A stretch of DNA of 64,000 nucleotides from Dryobates pubescens (taxonomy: Eukaryota; Chordata; Aves; Piciformes; Picidae): NCBI RefSeq assembly GCF_014839835.1, contig NC_071633.1, positions 19,583,001 to 19,647,000 on the forward strand. Reading direction: 5' to 3'. Below the pieces are notes generated by a model, which saw only the letters and a list, made by a program, of their open reading frames with translations, did not search any database and had not been told where the DNA came from. Below are positions 22,901 through 35,356 of this stretch, piece after piece; positions within the stretch are counted from its first letter, which is position 1, and each line of letters begins with the position of its first letter. Made by a program: the position numbers and the translations under genes.

Positions 22901-25900
22901 TTTCCAGGTGTGGAGTTTGAGGCTCACTCAGGGCAGTCTGCTGGGGGAGGACTTTACAGAGGCCCTGGAGAGGCTTCCTGTGCCCTGTTGGAATGCTCAG
23001 CCTGTGCTGGGCAGAGCTGGGTTAGCTGGCAGGGTTGAGCAAGCCTTGGCTCCTTCCCTCTGCACTAGGCTTGTGCCTGGTCAGGGTTCCTGGGTGTAAG
23101 GAGGGGAACTGGGATGCTTTGTGCACCTCTCCTTGAGCTGATCCCAGTCCTGGAGGCCAGGGCAGGGTCAGGCCCTGCAGCAGCTCCTGCCCTGGCTGGG
23201 CACAGCTTGTGCCTGGGGGATGTGTGGGGGCAGGCTGCAGGCTCAGCCCCCGCAGGCTCTGCCTGGGCTGGAGCTGCTGCCTTGCCTCTGTTGTTAATTA
23301 GCCTCTGTTTCTGGCAGTGCTGGGATGGGAAGGCTGGAGCCAGGCAGCCAGCTGGCAGGATGCTGGCAGGATGCTGGCAGGAAGCAGCACCCAGGCTGCT
23401 CCTGAGCCCAGGCCAGGTGACTCCAAGCGAGAGCTCACCGAGCAGCGCCTGTGGCTGCTGCGGGCTGCAGCTCTCACTCCACGCTCGCAGGCAGCTGTCC
23501 CCAGAGCTGCCTGGGGGCTCTGCACCCTCACCCCAGCAGCAGGCACTCAGCTCTGGGCACGAACATCCCCAGGGAAGCTGCTTGCAGAGCTCTCCCTGCC
23601 CCTGTGGTGCAGCTCCCGAGGTGTTCTCTCTTTTCCTGCAGACTCCAGCTCTGAGGAGGTGCCAGAGAGCGAAGGGACAGTTGTCAAAGCTGGGTGAGAC
23701 TCCTTTCAGATGTTTGCCAGCCCTCAGTGACCTGCTGGAGGGCACTGAGGTGACACTGCTGGTGCAAAGCCTGCAGCTTGCAGGTGACAAGAGGCTGCTC
23801 CTGACCAAGCTGCCTTTGTTCCTTCCCTAGGCCTTCCTCTGACCCTTGCAGCCCTCCCAGGCAGGTAAGATCTGAGCACAGACTGAAGGTGTTTGGTGTG
23901 TGAGGGCTTGGCTCTGGCCCCTGGCTGGAGGAGGCCTGGGATGGTTTTCACCCCAGCAACCCCAGTGAGGCTCCCTTGGGAAATGAGCACACAGCCCCCA
24001 AGGCTGCTTCTGGGCAGGGGCTCTGGGACCCCCCAGGAGCTTGCAGAGCCTGGGCTGCCTCTGGCCAGGAGGTGTTCTCTGTCACTCTGCATCTGTGGGT
24101 TTAAAGGCCAGTGACAGGCTGGTGCCTGAGCTCCAAGCAGCCAGAACAGAGTCCTGCTCCTGAACCTCTTCCCAGGGCCCAGGTGCCTGAGAGTGGAACC
24201 CTGACCTAGGCTTGCAGCTCAGGGCAGCTGCTTGCAGCAGTGCTGTACAGGCTCCTCAGCCATGTCTGTGTTTCTAGCTGCTCCTGGCCTTTCTGAGGCC
24301 TGCAGCTTGCTCAGAGCTTGCCAGTTTGCTTTAAAGCCACCACAGAAACTGGAAATGCCATCTGGGGGGCAGCCCCCACCCCTGCCCAGCTCCCAGTGCC
24401 CTCCCGAGGGCAGGGAGCTCAGAGCCACAGGGCTGTGGTGGTGCTTGGTCAGCAGGCAGAGGCTGAGCCAAGGGAGCAGAGCTCTGTGGCCTCAAGCAGC
24501 AGCACAGGCCTGTACCTGCTCAGGCTGTGTGGGGCTGCAGCTGCAGCGCTTCTCCAGTGCCCCTGGGTGTCCAGCATGCCTGGGCAGCTCAGAGGGAGAG
24601 CAGGGAGGGGAGCAGAAGGAATGGGCTGCCTTGCAGGCCTGAGCAGAGCACTGGTGCCTTGGGTCTGTGCCCTGATCTGTGCCACCTTCCCTTCTCTCTG
24701 CCCCTCAGCAGTGTTCTTGGCAAACCAGATGTGGTTTGGGCTGCCCCTGGGAGCTGTGTGGAGCCAGCACCTCCCCTGGTGTGCAGGAGGGCAGCCAGTG
24801 CCCAGTGTGTGCTGGTGCTTAGAGGGCAGGCTCCCCCCAGGCCTGCCCTGGGCTTCTCTGGCCTCCCATGAGGCTGCAGGGCGCTTGCTGTGCCCAGCTC
24901 TGGGGCAAGGCCTCTGCAGAAGCCTCTGGGCAGGGCCAGGCTGCCACCCTTCTCCTGGCACCTCTGCCCCTGGCAGCTCAGTGTGGTGCCAGGGCAGGGC
25001 ACTGCCAGCTCTCCACCCCAGCAGGCTCTGAGGGCAGGGGCAGCCTGTGGCAGAGGGCCAGGAGCTGCTTGCCTTTGGCTCCTGCTGCCCACTCATGGCT
25101 GCAGCATGCAGCAAGTGCTGCTGGCTGCCCGGAGCACAGAGAGGCTCCAGGGGCCTCTGCCCTTAGCAGCTGGAGCTTGGCTTGGCAGTGCCTGCCTCGC
25201 TGCAGCCCCTCTCTGCTGCTGCTGCCTGTGCACAGCACCAAGGAGGGCAGCCTGGGGGCTCCATGCTGCCCTGCCCAGCACCCTGCCTGCGGCTCTGCGC
25301 TCTGGGAACGCTCAGGGTGAGAGCAGGGCTGGGGGCGGCGGCTGCCTGTCTGTGTGAGACCTGGGCTGAAACCCTTCTCCTGCAGGCTCCCCAGAGCCCA
25401 CCCACGTCCCTGGGCCCCCAGGCCGTGGGCAGGCAGGAGCAGCAGCCCCAGGAGCCCAGCAGCCCCGGGCAGGGCTGGGGCAGGGCTGGGGCAGGCTCCC
25501 CGGCCACCCCCCGGAGCCCGTGGATGTCCCTGCGCTCTCGGACCCTCGGCAGGCAGGAGCAGCCCAGCAGCCAGGGTGAGTGGGGGCAGAGCTGGGGCAG
25601 GCTGGGGCAGGCTGGCTGGGAGGCTGTGGAGCTGAGACTCACCTTTGGCAAGGGAGGGTTTGTGCTAAGAGGTCAGCAGTGGGGGAGCTCGTGCCGGAGC
25701 TGCTGCCCGCTCTGGGGCGGGTGAGGGGGTGGGCAGGGGGATGCTGTTGCCCAGGTTGTGGGGGGCCTTGCTGGGCTCCATGTCTGGAGCAGGTGGCTGC
25801 TCTGTAGCCCTGCAGGGGTGGCACATCCTGGGGCACAGCACAGGGCACTCTGGGCACCTCTGCCTTGCCCTCAGTCTCTAGGTGTGCAGGTCAGAACAGC

Positions 25901-28900
25901 TCTGCTTGGAGGACTCCTGGCAGGGGCTGGCTCTTGCCTGAGCTGTCCCAGCTGTGCTGGAGGGGACTGCTGCCTGCTGGAGCTGACTGGAAGTGTTCTC
26001 TTTCAGAAAGAAACTCAAACAAGAGTGGGAAGACTCAGGAGCCACCCCAGAGTGCCAGGTATGTCCATCCTGGTGGGGATGTCTCTCAGGCCCCCAGAGC
26101 AGGCTGCTCAGCACTGAAATGTTCAGGGGTTTGTAGCTGAAGCTTCTGCAGGAGGTTTTCTCTGCCTCTGTTGCCAGAGGATCTGCCTTGGCTCACCTCA
26201 GACTCTTCCTGGTGTGCTGCTGTGGTGCTGAGAGAAGGTTCAGTTCTCCCCCCCAAGAAACCACAGCTAGCTCAGTGGAGGAGCAGAGGGGAATGGAAGC
26301 TGTGTTTGCAAGCAGGCTGAGGGGCAGTGAGTGCCTGCACAACAGCCAGGACTGACACAGAAATGCACAGCAAAGAAAGGAACACAGAACAAAACTCCCT
26401 CCAGCCAGGAGGGCTCCCCCCCTGCACCCCTGTTTCCCCAAAAGGGTTAGAGGGAGAGGCAAGGTCATCACTGAGGAGCAAATGCTGATAGCTGAGAGGG
26501 GAGGCAGGAGTCATTCTTACCTGTTTGCTCAGGGCTACCTCCTGCAGCTGTTGCTCAGAGAGGCAGAGCTGAGGCAGAGGCTCAGACTGAACTGAGCCTT
26601 AGAGCTGCAGCTCTGCCTTTCTGCAAGGCACAGCCTCCAACGCTCCCAGCTACCCAGGAAGCAAGGCCTTGTCCCTGGGCAGGCCCCAGCCAGCCTTACC
26701 CCACAGTCAGTAAACTCTCAGCAGCATTTGCTGTGTGATCCTGCTGCTGTCCCCCTGGCTGCAGGGGGCTGGGACCAGACGCCCTTTGAGGCTCCCTTCC
26801 AGCCCTGTGCCCTCTGTGCCTGTTCCTTCCCAGGAGAAAGCCAAGCTACAAGAGAGCTGTGGATGAGTGCTATGACCAGCAGCAGGCAGAGGAGGGGGGG
26901 CTCTCTCCTCCCAGAAAAAAGACTCCATCCCCAACCTTCCCAGCCAGCAAAGTAAGCTCCTTGCAGCCCTGCTGCCCCTCCCCAGAGCTGGCCTGGCTGG
27001 GGCTGGGGCTGCTGAGCCTGGCCCTGGCTGCTGAGCCTGGCCCTGGCTGCTGAGCCTGGCCCTGGCTGCTGAGCCTGGCCCTGGCTGCTGAGCCTGGCCC
27101 TGGCTGCTGAGCCTGGCCCTGGCTGCTGAGCCTGGCCCTGGCTGCTGAGCCTGGCCCTGGCTGCTGAGCCTGGCTCTGCTCCTTCCCAGGTGGTGAGGCC
27201 AATCAAGACCTTCCTCCACACTGTGCAGAAGAACCAGCTGCTGATGACCCCCAGCTCCCTGGGTGGGAGCATGGGGCTCAAGTCCTTCATCAGGCACAAC
27301 ACTCCCCTGCAGACTGACCCCAGGGTGAGGCCTGCTCCTGAGCTGGGGCCTGGGGACCTGGGGGGGCTGAGATGTGAAAATCCTCTCCAGCCTCATCCAG
27401 CTGAGAAGCTGTTTGCACAAACTGCCTGAAGTTGGTCACTCAGCTTCCTGCAGAGCTCCAGTGTGGGCCTGGGCTGTCTCACTGCACTTCCCCCAGCAGC
27501 TGGCTGGGGGCATTGGGAGCTCTGATTTCAGATCCTCTCAGGGTTTTCCCTGTGTCCTGCCCCCACAGCACCCTTTGGTCTCAGAGCCAGGAGCATTTAG
27601 TTGCCTGCAAAATGAGGTGGTCCTGGGGGGTGGTTTTCACCTGCAGCAGGCTTGAGGAGGGAGAGGAAGGGCATCTCCTGCATCCAGCTTGGGCCTGGCC
27701 ATAGCCTCACTCCTGGAGTGTTGCTCAGAGCTGTCAGGGTGCTGCTGGGGGAGCCTCCCTGTGCTGCAGCAGGTGAGGCCTCCCCCCTGGCAGGCAGTGA
27801 GGCACTCAGGGGTCACTCTGAGCTGTGCTGCTGCCTGCCTGGTGAAGGAGCTGCTGTGATGGGAAGAGCTCTTTGTGCCTGTGTCCTTTGCTTGCCCAGT
27901 TGGTGGAGTGGTGCAGGTAACCTCCCCTCAGGGCTCTTCCTGTGTGGGTGCTGAGCACCACTCAGCACCACAGCACAGGGTCTGGCTGGCAGCTGCAGCC
28001 CAGGGCTGGGTTTGGGCCCTGGTGCCACCAGGCCCTTGCAGTCCCAGCCCAGCAGCAGGTGACAGCAGGGCCCTGCTGTGCTGCCCAGCAGCGAGGGGCC
28101 CCTGCCAGGCCTGCACTCATCTTCCAACCCACTGCAGGAGAGGGAGAGGCAGAAGCTGCAGGTCCTGAAGAAAAAGCAAGAAGCTGATGAGCTGAGGAAA
28201 CAGAGGCTGGAGGAGGAGAAGAAACGACGCCTGGATGAAGCCAAGCTGTGAGTCTGCTCCCTGCCTGCCCTGCAGGCACACAGCTCCTGCCCCTGCCAGC
28301 TCCTTGCCCTGGGGGAGTCCATGCATGCAGCTGGAGTGCCTGCTCTGATTGCCACTCTGGGACCCCAGCTGACTGCTTCAGCCCTGGCTGCAGCCCTGGC
28401 TGGCAGGATGCTGCAGGGACTGCAGCACTGCCTGGGGAGGAGAGGCTGAGAGCCCTGGGGCTGTTCAGTCTGGAGAGAAGGCTGAGAGGGATCTGATCAA
28501 TGCCGATCAATAGCTGAGGGCTGGGAGTCAGGAGGGAGGGGACAGGGCCAGGCTCTTGCACCTGGGCTAGGCCAAGGGGCAATGGATGGGACCTGCAGCC
28601 CAGGAGCTTCCACCTCAGCAGCAGGAGGAACTTCTGCACTGGGAGGCTCGCAGAGCCCCGGCGCAGGCTGCCCGGAGAGGTTGTGGAGCCTCCTCTGGCG
28701 CCTTCCCAGCCCGGCCCGGCCGCGTTCCTGTGCCACACGGCCCTGCTCCGGCGGGGCTCGGGCGCGGGGCCCCTCGCAGGCGCTGCCCCCCGGGGGCGCA
28801 GTTCGCAGCCCCGCAGCGGGCGGTGCCTGAGCTGCGGGCGGCCCCCCGCAGGCGGCGCGAGGAGCGGCAGCGCAGGGTGCAGGAGCGCCGCGAGAGGGCG

Positions 28901-31900
28901 CTGCAGCTGGAGCAGGACCGCAGGCGCCGCTTCGAGCTGAAGATGGCACAGCTGGAGGAGAAGACCGAGAAGGTGAGGCCCCGGGCTGCCCTGGGGAGGG
29001 GGCTGCCCTGGGGAGGGGGCTGCCCTGGGGAGGGGGCTGCCCTGGGGAGGGGGCTGCCCTGGGGAGGGGCTGCTGGCAGCCAGAGAGTGGTTGAAGAGGG
29101 AGCTCTGCAGGAGCGTGGTGGCTGCCTGCCCCTGGCTGCCAGCAAGGACAGGTGGAAGCTGCAGAGAGGCTGTGCAGAGGCCTGCAGTGATGGGACCAGG
29201 GGCCTCAGAGTGGAGGCTGGGTGGCAGGAAGCAGCTCTTCACTGTGAGGGTGCTGGAGCGCTGGAGCAGGCTGTCCAGGGAGGTGCTTGAGGTCCCTTCC
29301 CTAGAGCTATCCAAGGTGAGGCTCAGCATGGCCCTGGGCAGCCTGATCTAGCTGGGGCTGCCCCTGCTGTCTGCAGGGGGCTGGACTGGGTGAGCCTGGG
29401 AGGTCCCTTCTGGCCTGGACCATTCTGTGAGGATTCATCTTTCCCAGACCTGTGCCTCCAAAAGGGCTTTGAGGCTTTGTCAGGCAGCTGGGAGAAGACC
29501 TTCAGGTAGCTGGAGGCAGCTGGTGGCCCTGGGGCTTTGTCTCCTTCTCCCACTGGGCTAATGGATGAGGAGGTGCCACTAAGCAGGCTCCCCCCCAGCC
29601 CCTGCTTGTGCCTGGGGCTCTCAGGCCGGTGGCAGATGTCCCCAGAGCTTGGATTGCCTCCCTCTGCTGCTCTGGGCATGAGTCCTGGGTGGGATGTGCA
29701 AGCCCCAGGCTGGGAGCAGCTGCTCCTGGGGAGCTGTGACAGAAGGTCCCTCCCCTGAAGCCCCTGGCTGAGGGGAGCCCCAGGCCTCGCCGGCTGCAGC
29801 TGTCCCTGGGCCTTGCCCCTGGGGCAGTGCAGAGCCTGCAGCTGGCTGCCTGTGCCCAGGTGCGGGAGGAGAGGTTGGCAGAGGAGAAGATCAGGAAGAG
29901 AGCAGCAGCCAAGAAACTGGAGGAAGCAGAGGCCCGGCGCAGGCAGGAGGAGGAGGCCAGGACGCAGAGAGCGCTGCAGCAGGTCTGGGCTGGGGCCTGC
30001 CCTGGGCTGCACACCCCTGGGAGGGCTGCAGTCTGCCAGGGGCTCGGGCAGCAGGGGCAGCACCAACAGGCCCACGGAGGGCACACTGCTGTGGCCCTGT
30101 CCCCAGAGCTCTGTGGTGTGCTGGGGGCTCTCCCCCACGCTGCTCTGGGCAGGTGCTTGCAGAGCCCTAAGCACTGCTGCTGCTGCTGCACTGTTTTAAC
30201 CCCCCCCAGTGAAGCCTCTGCAAGGCGTGGGGCAGGGTGGCCATTAGGGCCCTCGGAGCAGGGTGTGGGCAGGGAAAGGCCAGCCCTGAAGCAGCTGGAG
30301 GGCAGGGGGGCCCTCAGCCCCAGCTTGTTCCCCAGCTGTGCAGTGCTGGGAGCCAGAGGCTCTGGGGCAGCCTGGGGTGAGTGACTGCCTGGCTGCCGTG
30401 AGCAGGAGGAGGAGGAGCGGCGGCACAGGGAGCTGCTGCAGAAGAGGAAGGAAGAGGAACAGGAACAGGCCAGGAGGATCCTGCAGCAGAGGCAGGCAGA
30501 GCAGGAGAGGGAGAAGCAGCTGGCTGCACAGAGAGAGCTGGAAAGGAAGAAGGAACAGGAGAGGATCCAGGCTGAAAAGTAAGCCCGTGTCCATGCCTGT
30601 GCTGGGGCTTGGAGGAGCAGGAGCTGGGCACCGCAGAGGCTGGCAGTGAGGGGCTGCCCTGTGCTGCTGGCACAGCTCTGGAGGTGGCTTCGAGCTGCCC
30701 AGAAGCAGCTGTGGGCTCAGCAGCGTGGGAGCTGTGGTGAGGAGTGCCCTGGGGGGAGGGAGGAGCCTGCAGCAGGCTGGGCTGGGGGTCCCTGTGTGGG
30801 CAACAGCTGCTCTGTGCTTGCAGGCTCCGTGAGCAGCAGCAGAAGGCAGCTTGCCTGCAGAAGGAGGCTCAGGAGCGGCTCCAGAAGGACGAGCAGCAGA
30901 AGGAGGTAAGGGCTCTGTCAGTGCTGAAGCCTCTAACAATACTGCTTAGGAAGAGGCAGGGACCAGCAGGCTGGGCTCTGCCAGCTGCCTTCTGCCCTTC
31001 ACCCCCTCAAGCAGAGGTTTAGAAAGGCATCCATGGGTTAAGAGCCAGCACAGCTCAACAGGGCAGCTCCTTTGTGCTGTTGGCCTGCAGCTGAGGCCTG
31101 CAGAGATGGAGAGGCAGGAGCACAAGAAGCTGCCAGAGGAGCAACAGCATAAAGACAGAGCCCAGACACAGCACCCAGAGGAGCAAAAAGCTAAGGATGG
31201 AGTCCAGGCAGAGCAGTCAGAAAACCCTGAGGTAATTCTGCTGCCCCTGGTGCCCTGTCTCCAGGGAGCGACAGCAGAGAGCTGCCCCCAGCACAGCTGC
31301 GCCAGGGAGCAGCTTCCCTCTGCTGCTTGTCCCTTCCCAGTGCTGAGGGACTCTGCAAACATCCTCCTGGGTAGCTGAGGTTGGCTCCTGGTGGCTCTGA
31401 GCATCTCAAGGACTGGGGGGGAGTGAGGAGGAGGGAGAGGAGGCAGTGAGGGCTTGCCAGGGTAAGGCAGTGGTTGTTCAAGTTAGCTTTGCCTCCTCTC
31501 TAAACACTGAACCCTGTGGGCAGGAGAGCTCCTGAGAAGCTGATACCTGAGCTCGGGGCTGTGGGAGGGCAGCAGGGGCTGTGGGAGGGCAGCAGGGGCT
31601 GTGGGAGGGCAGCAGGGGCTGTGGGAGGGCAGCAGGGGCTGTGGGACAGCTGTGCCTTGTGGGGCCTGGCTGCAGGCTCCTGTGGAGCTGTCAGCACTGA
31701 GCACTGCAGACAAGCACAGGGATTGCTCTGCCTTGACCCAGCCAGAGAGGAGTTGGTGCTGAGGGCCCCAGAGCTGGCAAGGCAGTGTCTGGGGAAGAAA
31801 AACTCCTTGTAGCTCCCCAGAGACCTGCTCCTGGCTGGAGGGATTTGCAGCTCTGCCTCTGCTTTGGCCTCCTTTGTGCTCCCAGCCGTGCTGCTCCCCT

Positions 31901-33414
31901 GGAGCTGCAGCTCAGCCTGCCCTGGGCTGCTGCCTGCCCCCTCCCCGGTGGCAGCCGTCAGGGTTAGCCAAGCTGAGACGAAGAGCTGGCTGGGAGCTGG
32001 GCCTGAGCTGAGTGGAGCTGCTGCTGGCTGCTGCTGGCTGCTTTGTGCCACAGGCAGCCCCTCAAGCAGCCTGCTTAAAGGGAAGGCAGTGCAGAGCCTG
32101 AACCCCTAGCTTCAGGCTGGAGGCTGGGGCACAGTTGTGGGTTAGAACTCCAGAGCCGGTGTGGGGCAGGTGCTGCCCTGCTGACACCTGAGCACCTCTC
32201 TGCCCTCCAGAACTCAGGTGCCTGCAACTCCTACCAGCTGACTCCCCATGCCCAGAGGGATCCAAAGCCCTTCAGCACGGACCCAAACAACTATGGGCTG
32301 GACCTGAACAGCGACGACTCCACCGACGACGAGAGCCAACCTCGCAAGCCCATCCCTGCCTGGGCCTCGGGTGAGTGCTGGCAGCTCCTCACACAGCAGG
32401 GCAGGAGGAGCTGCTCTGAGCTCTCCAGTTGCAGTTGCACAGGGGCAGTGCAGAGCCCTCACCCCCAGCAGCATGCTGGGTCGAGGGCTCCTCTACCACC
32501 TGCTCGTGGCTGTTGAGCTGCCTTAGGGCTGCTGCTGCTGTTGGGAAAGGAATCCTCGGGAGCTAGGGCTCTGGCCTGAGCCTGCCTGACACTGGTGGGG
32601 CTTTAAAGAGCAAAGCAGGGCCAGAGGTCTTGGGCTGGGCCTCAGCAGATGTTGTTCTGGTTCTGGGCTGCTTGGTTCCATCACTTCATATCCACCTGCC
32701 CCAGAGAGCTGAGGAGCCGAGTGGTGTGCAGGGGGAAGCTTGGCCTCTGGCAGGCTCGGGGTCCTGCACAGGGCTCAGCACAGGCTGGGTCTCCCTCCAG
32801 GGGATCTTTGGTGACTCTTCAGGATTCTGGGGAGGGACTTCTGGGTGTCAGGGAGGGATAGGTCTGGGGGGGGTGGAGCAAAACTAGAAGTGGGGAGATT
32901 CAGACTGGATGTGAGGAAGAAGTTGTTCCCCAGGAGGGGGCTGAGAGCCTGGCACAGGTTGCCTGGGGGGGGGGTGGCAGCCTCACCCCTGGGGGTTTTG
33001 AAGGCCAGGCTGGAGGTGGCTCCAGGGCAGGGGCTTGGAAGTGGATGAGCCCTGAGGTCCCTTCCACCCCTGGCAATTCTGATTCAGCTCCACCCCCTGC
33101 AGGGTTTGGGGTCTGGGTGGGGGCTAGAGGGGAGCAGGGGCAGGCTCCACACCCTGCACAGCGAGTGAGCCGAACTAAGGCGAGCTGACCTCTGGCCTGC
33201 AGGGGAGCAGCTCAGCCAGGCTGTCACCAGGCAGTACTACAACCCCCCCAACGTGGATGAGATCTTTGGGGTGATCCTGAGCCCCAGGCTGGAGGACATC
33301 TTCGGCAAGAGCAAGCCCAGGTACTTCAAGCGCACCAGCTCGGCCGTCTGGAGCTCCCCTCCCTGCGGCCTCAAGCCTGCTCTGCCCCCCTCCTGCAGCC
33401 TCAAGAAGTGCTGA
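19963..33414 (+). CDS. INCENP: INCENP, inner centromere protein, complete, 17 coding exons
   Basis: Scaffold of the chromosomal passenger complex: it binds survivin and borealin through its N-terminus and activates Aurora B through its C-terminal IN-box. Exons: 19963-20105, 20195-20308, 20928-21652, 23642-23693, 23833-23866, 25386-25575, 26007-26058, 26834-26951, 27190-27324, 28138-28247, 28852-28972, 29860-29982, 30406-30578, 30824-30905, 31091-31231, 32211-32370, 33203-33414; 895 codons, 894 residues, close to other vertebrate INCENPs. The ATG sits in GCAGCCATGG. The CEN region is residues 1-48 (DLVWLEEI), then [11 protein letters not shown] (about 54-64), a divergent low-complexity middle, [16 protein letters not shown] (about 482-497), a highly charged single-alpha-helix region (about 522-771, [18 protein letters not shown]), NSDDSTDDE and the IN-box ending [13 protein letters not shown]. 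All introns are GT-AG. It resembles human INCENP best at the N-terminus and in exons 12-13, so it is the likely orthologue. It is transcribed away from its paralogue across a 584-bp promoter. Confidence 0.95.
20515..20760. repeat. GC-only repeat (GCCCCGCGCCGCC units) in INCENP intron 2
   Basis: Interleaved copies of CCCCGCGCCGCC and GCCGCCGCCCCCCGC fill about 245 bp of INCENP intron 2. It is nearly pure G and C, is part of the CpG island of the promoter, and generates long arginine/proline or glycine/arginine frames on the two strands that are not genes. Confidence 0.85.
27008..27178. repeat. 19-bp minisatellite, 9 copies, in INCENP intron 8
   Basis: Near-perfect repeats of GGCTGCTGAGCCTGGCCCT end about 12 bp before the exon 9 acceptor. 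The near identity of the copies implies recent expansion, and it takes up most of the short intron. Confidence 0.92.
28425..28770 (+). mobile_element. CR1-type LINE 3' fragment in INCENP intron 10
   Basis: The sequence follows the usual CR1 3' end: GCTGTTCAGTCTGGAGAGAAGG, a stretch with GGAGGAACTTCTGC, then GTTCCTGTG and CTGCTCC near the end. It is 5'-truncated and diverged, and the part close to exon 11 has become very GC-rich. It lies in the sense orientation within the intron. Confidence 0.75.
28985..29069. repeat. 17-bp tandem repeat, 5 copies
   Basis: Five copies of GCTGCCCTGGGGAGGGG begin 13 bp after the donor of INCENP exon 11. They are almost perfect. Confidence 0.9.
29085..29440 (+). 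mobile_element. CR1-type LINE 3' fragment in INCENP intron 11
   Basis: Recognised by the CR1 3'-end landmarks in order: GGCAGGAAGCAGCTCTTCAC, a segment around GAGCAGGCTGTCCAGGGAGG, GGGCTGGACTGG and GGTCCCTTCTGGCCTGGACC. It is truncated at its 5' end. It lies in the same orientation as INCENP and sits directly after the 17-bp repeat. Confidence 0.8.
31555..31640. repeat. 20-bp tandem repeat, about 4 copies
   Basis: Repeats of GGGGCTGTGGGAGGGCAGCA in INCENP intron 15. Copies are practically identical. Confidence 0.88.
32870..33090 (+). mobile_element. CR1-type LINE 3' fragment in INCENP intron 16
   Basis: Starts near GATTCAGACTGGATGTGAGG and AAGAAGTTGTTCCCCAGGAG, continues through GAGAGCCTGGCACAGGTTGC and TTTTGAAGGCCAGGCTGGA, and ends at GAGGTCCCTTCCACCCCTG. 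These are the classic CR1 3' landmarks. It is interrupted by a G run near 32965 and lies about 110 bp before the last INCENP exon. Confidence 0.85.
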
Positions 33415-33536
33415 GCTGAGAGCAGCTCCTGGCCTCTTGCTGCTGCCTCATGCCAGCTGTGGGGGCAGCAGATGGAGCCCTGCCAGGGGCAGCAGGGGGC
33501 TGCAGCTGACCACCTTTTAAAGTTCAAAAGAAGAAG

Positions 33537-33554
33537 AATAAAGAAAGTAATAAA
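33537..33554 (+). terminator. Tandem polyadenylation signals of INCENP
   Basis: Two AATAAA hexamers, at 33537-33542 and 33549-33554, lie about 125-140 bases after the INCENP stop codon and mark a short 3' untranslated region. Confidence 0.85.
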
Positions 33555-35350
33555 GCCTTGAGACACAAATGGCTGAAAGGGAGGACAGAGATCAGCTCCC
33601 CCAGACCCCCTGTGGGGACAGGAAGGTTCTGCCTGGGCAGGGCAGGGTTGGTGCTGTGCTCCCCCCGGGGCCTTTGCTGAACTTCTGTTCCTGGGCAGGG
33701 AAATGGTTTGTGCCAGGGTCAGACTCCTGGGCCCCTGTGCTAGGGAACCCCTGAACTGCCCTCCAGCCCTGGCTCTGCTTGGGGTCACTGAATCAATGCT
33801 CAGGTTTGCTGCCACCAGATGGAGCAGGAGCCTCACTCGCTCCCAACCCCGGCTAGGCCCCGCGGGGAGCCGCGGCCGCGGCCCAGCCTCTGCGCTTCGC
33901 CCCCTGCCGTCCGAGCTGAAGCTGGGCAGGCGCCTGGCCAAGCGTCCTGGGGCCGGCCTGCAGCAGTCCCCCTCTGCCCTTGGCCGCCAGGAACCTGCAG
34001 CACTCCACGGGGGGAGAGGGGAAGCTGCTGTGGACTGCTTCAGTGTCCCTGGAGTCAAAGGGGTTTGCTCCCAGGTGCTGACCTTGAGCCTTTAACCTTA
34101 GCTGAGCTCTCAAACTGCTGCAGGAAAGCAGAGCTGCCTCTGGCTGGGCCTAGCTCTGGCTCCATGGCCAAAGTCCTGTCCCTGGGGCTGTACAGACACC
34201 ATGAGTGCAGCTGCCCCAGGGGGTTGCTGGGGGCAAGAGGCTGATGGTGAAGCAGATGCTGAGTCCCAACCTGTTCACCTTCTTCCCTCCCTGCTTTGCC
34301 ACCTCTCTGGTGGCACCCAGGGAGCAAGGGCACAGCAGGGATGCCCCCAGGCAGGGTCTGCCACTGAAGTTGGGCCCCAGACAGCAGCTTTGGATTGTTT
34401 GGGGATTAGTCTGCAAATGTTAATGCAAATGGGTGCCAGGGCCCCAGCTGCTGGCAGTGATGCCAAGGGCAAGCAAACCCCTGGCAGCAAATCCCTGCAG
34501 GGCACTAAGGAGCTTAGGCTGAAAATCCTCTGCAGCTGCTCCTGCCAAGGATCCATATTCCCAGATGCTTCCTCCCCTCAGGGTCAGCCCAGGGCTCATT
34601 TTTACCCCACCATGCATTTTAGAAGGCATCATCTTGGTTTTGGGGGTCAGGGGGCATGGGACCCCTGAGGTTCCATTGCAGGCTCCTGTTCCAAGAGCCC
34701 AGAGCTCCCCAGAGAGGCTCCTGGCACTCACACCCCTGGCACTGCTACCTCACCAGCTCCCAGCCTGGCTGAGGCAGGAGGACCTCCTTACCCCAAGCAA
34801 GGCCACCCAGAGCCCCCTGCCCAGGGCTGTGGGCAGCTTTGTCTCCAAGGACAGAGACTCCAGAATCTGCCTGGGCAGCCTGTGCCCAGCACACCAACAG
34901 CTGTGCAGGCTGGGCCTGCTGCCACCCTCCCCCAGCAGGAACACAGCAGTGCCATGGCCTCAGTGTGAGGCCTGTGCCAGAGGGCACAGGTGTGAGAGAA
35001 TGTGCCCAGGGCTCCCAGGCCTTGGCAAGCTGCTGGCCACCGCTTGGAGGCAGAGCTGGAATGGCAATGGAATCATCCAGGTCCTGTGCCACCTCTTCCT
35101 GAGTGCCACATTCCCTCCCCACGGGATCAGCTCCAGGGCTGGCACAATCAGGGCAAGCTCCTGCCAGGACAGCTGCTGCTAAACCCTGGAGTTTTCCCAG
35201 TGGAATTCCTTCAGCTTGCAGCCTGGAGCCTGCCCAGCACAGGGCCAGCAGCCATGGCCCCACCGCTGCAGCCCAGCCCCAGGCCTCTCGGGGACCCCCT
35301 CCTCACCCTCAGCCCCCATGGGAGACACAGCACACCTCACACAGCTTTGA
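33555..35350. other. Gap between convergent INCENP and VPS51 3' ends, no gene seen
   Basis: INCENP and VPS51 converge here. Short open frames exist on both strands but none resembles a known protein or has supporting splice structure. Some CR1-like wording near 34590-34650 is too weak to call. Nothing else was recognised. Confidence 0.5.
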
Positions 35351-35356
35351 TTTATT
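35351..35356 (-). terminator. Polyadenylation signal of VPS51
   Basis: AATAAA on the minus strand, about 353 bases beyond the VPS51 stop codon. It is the first such hexamer downstream of the gene. Confidence 0.75.
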
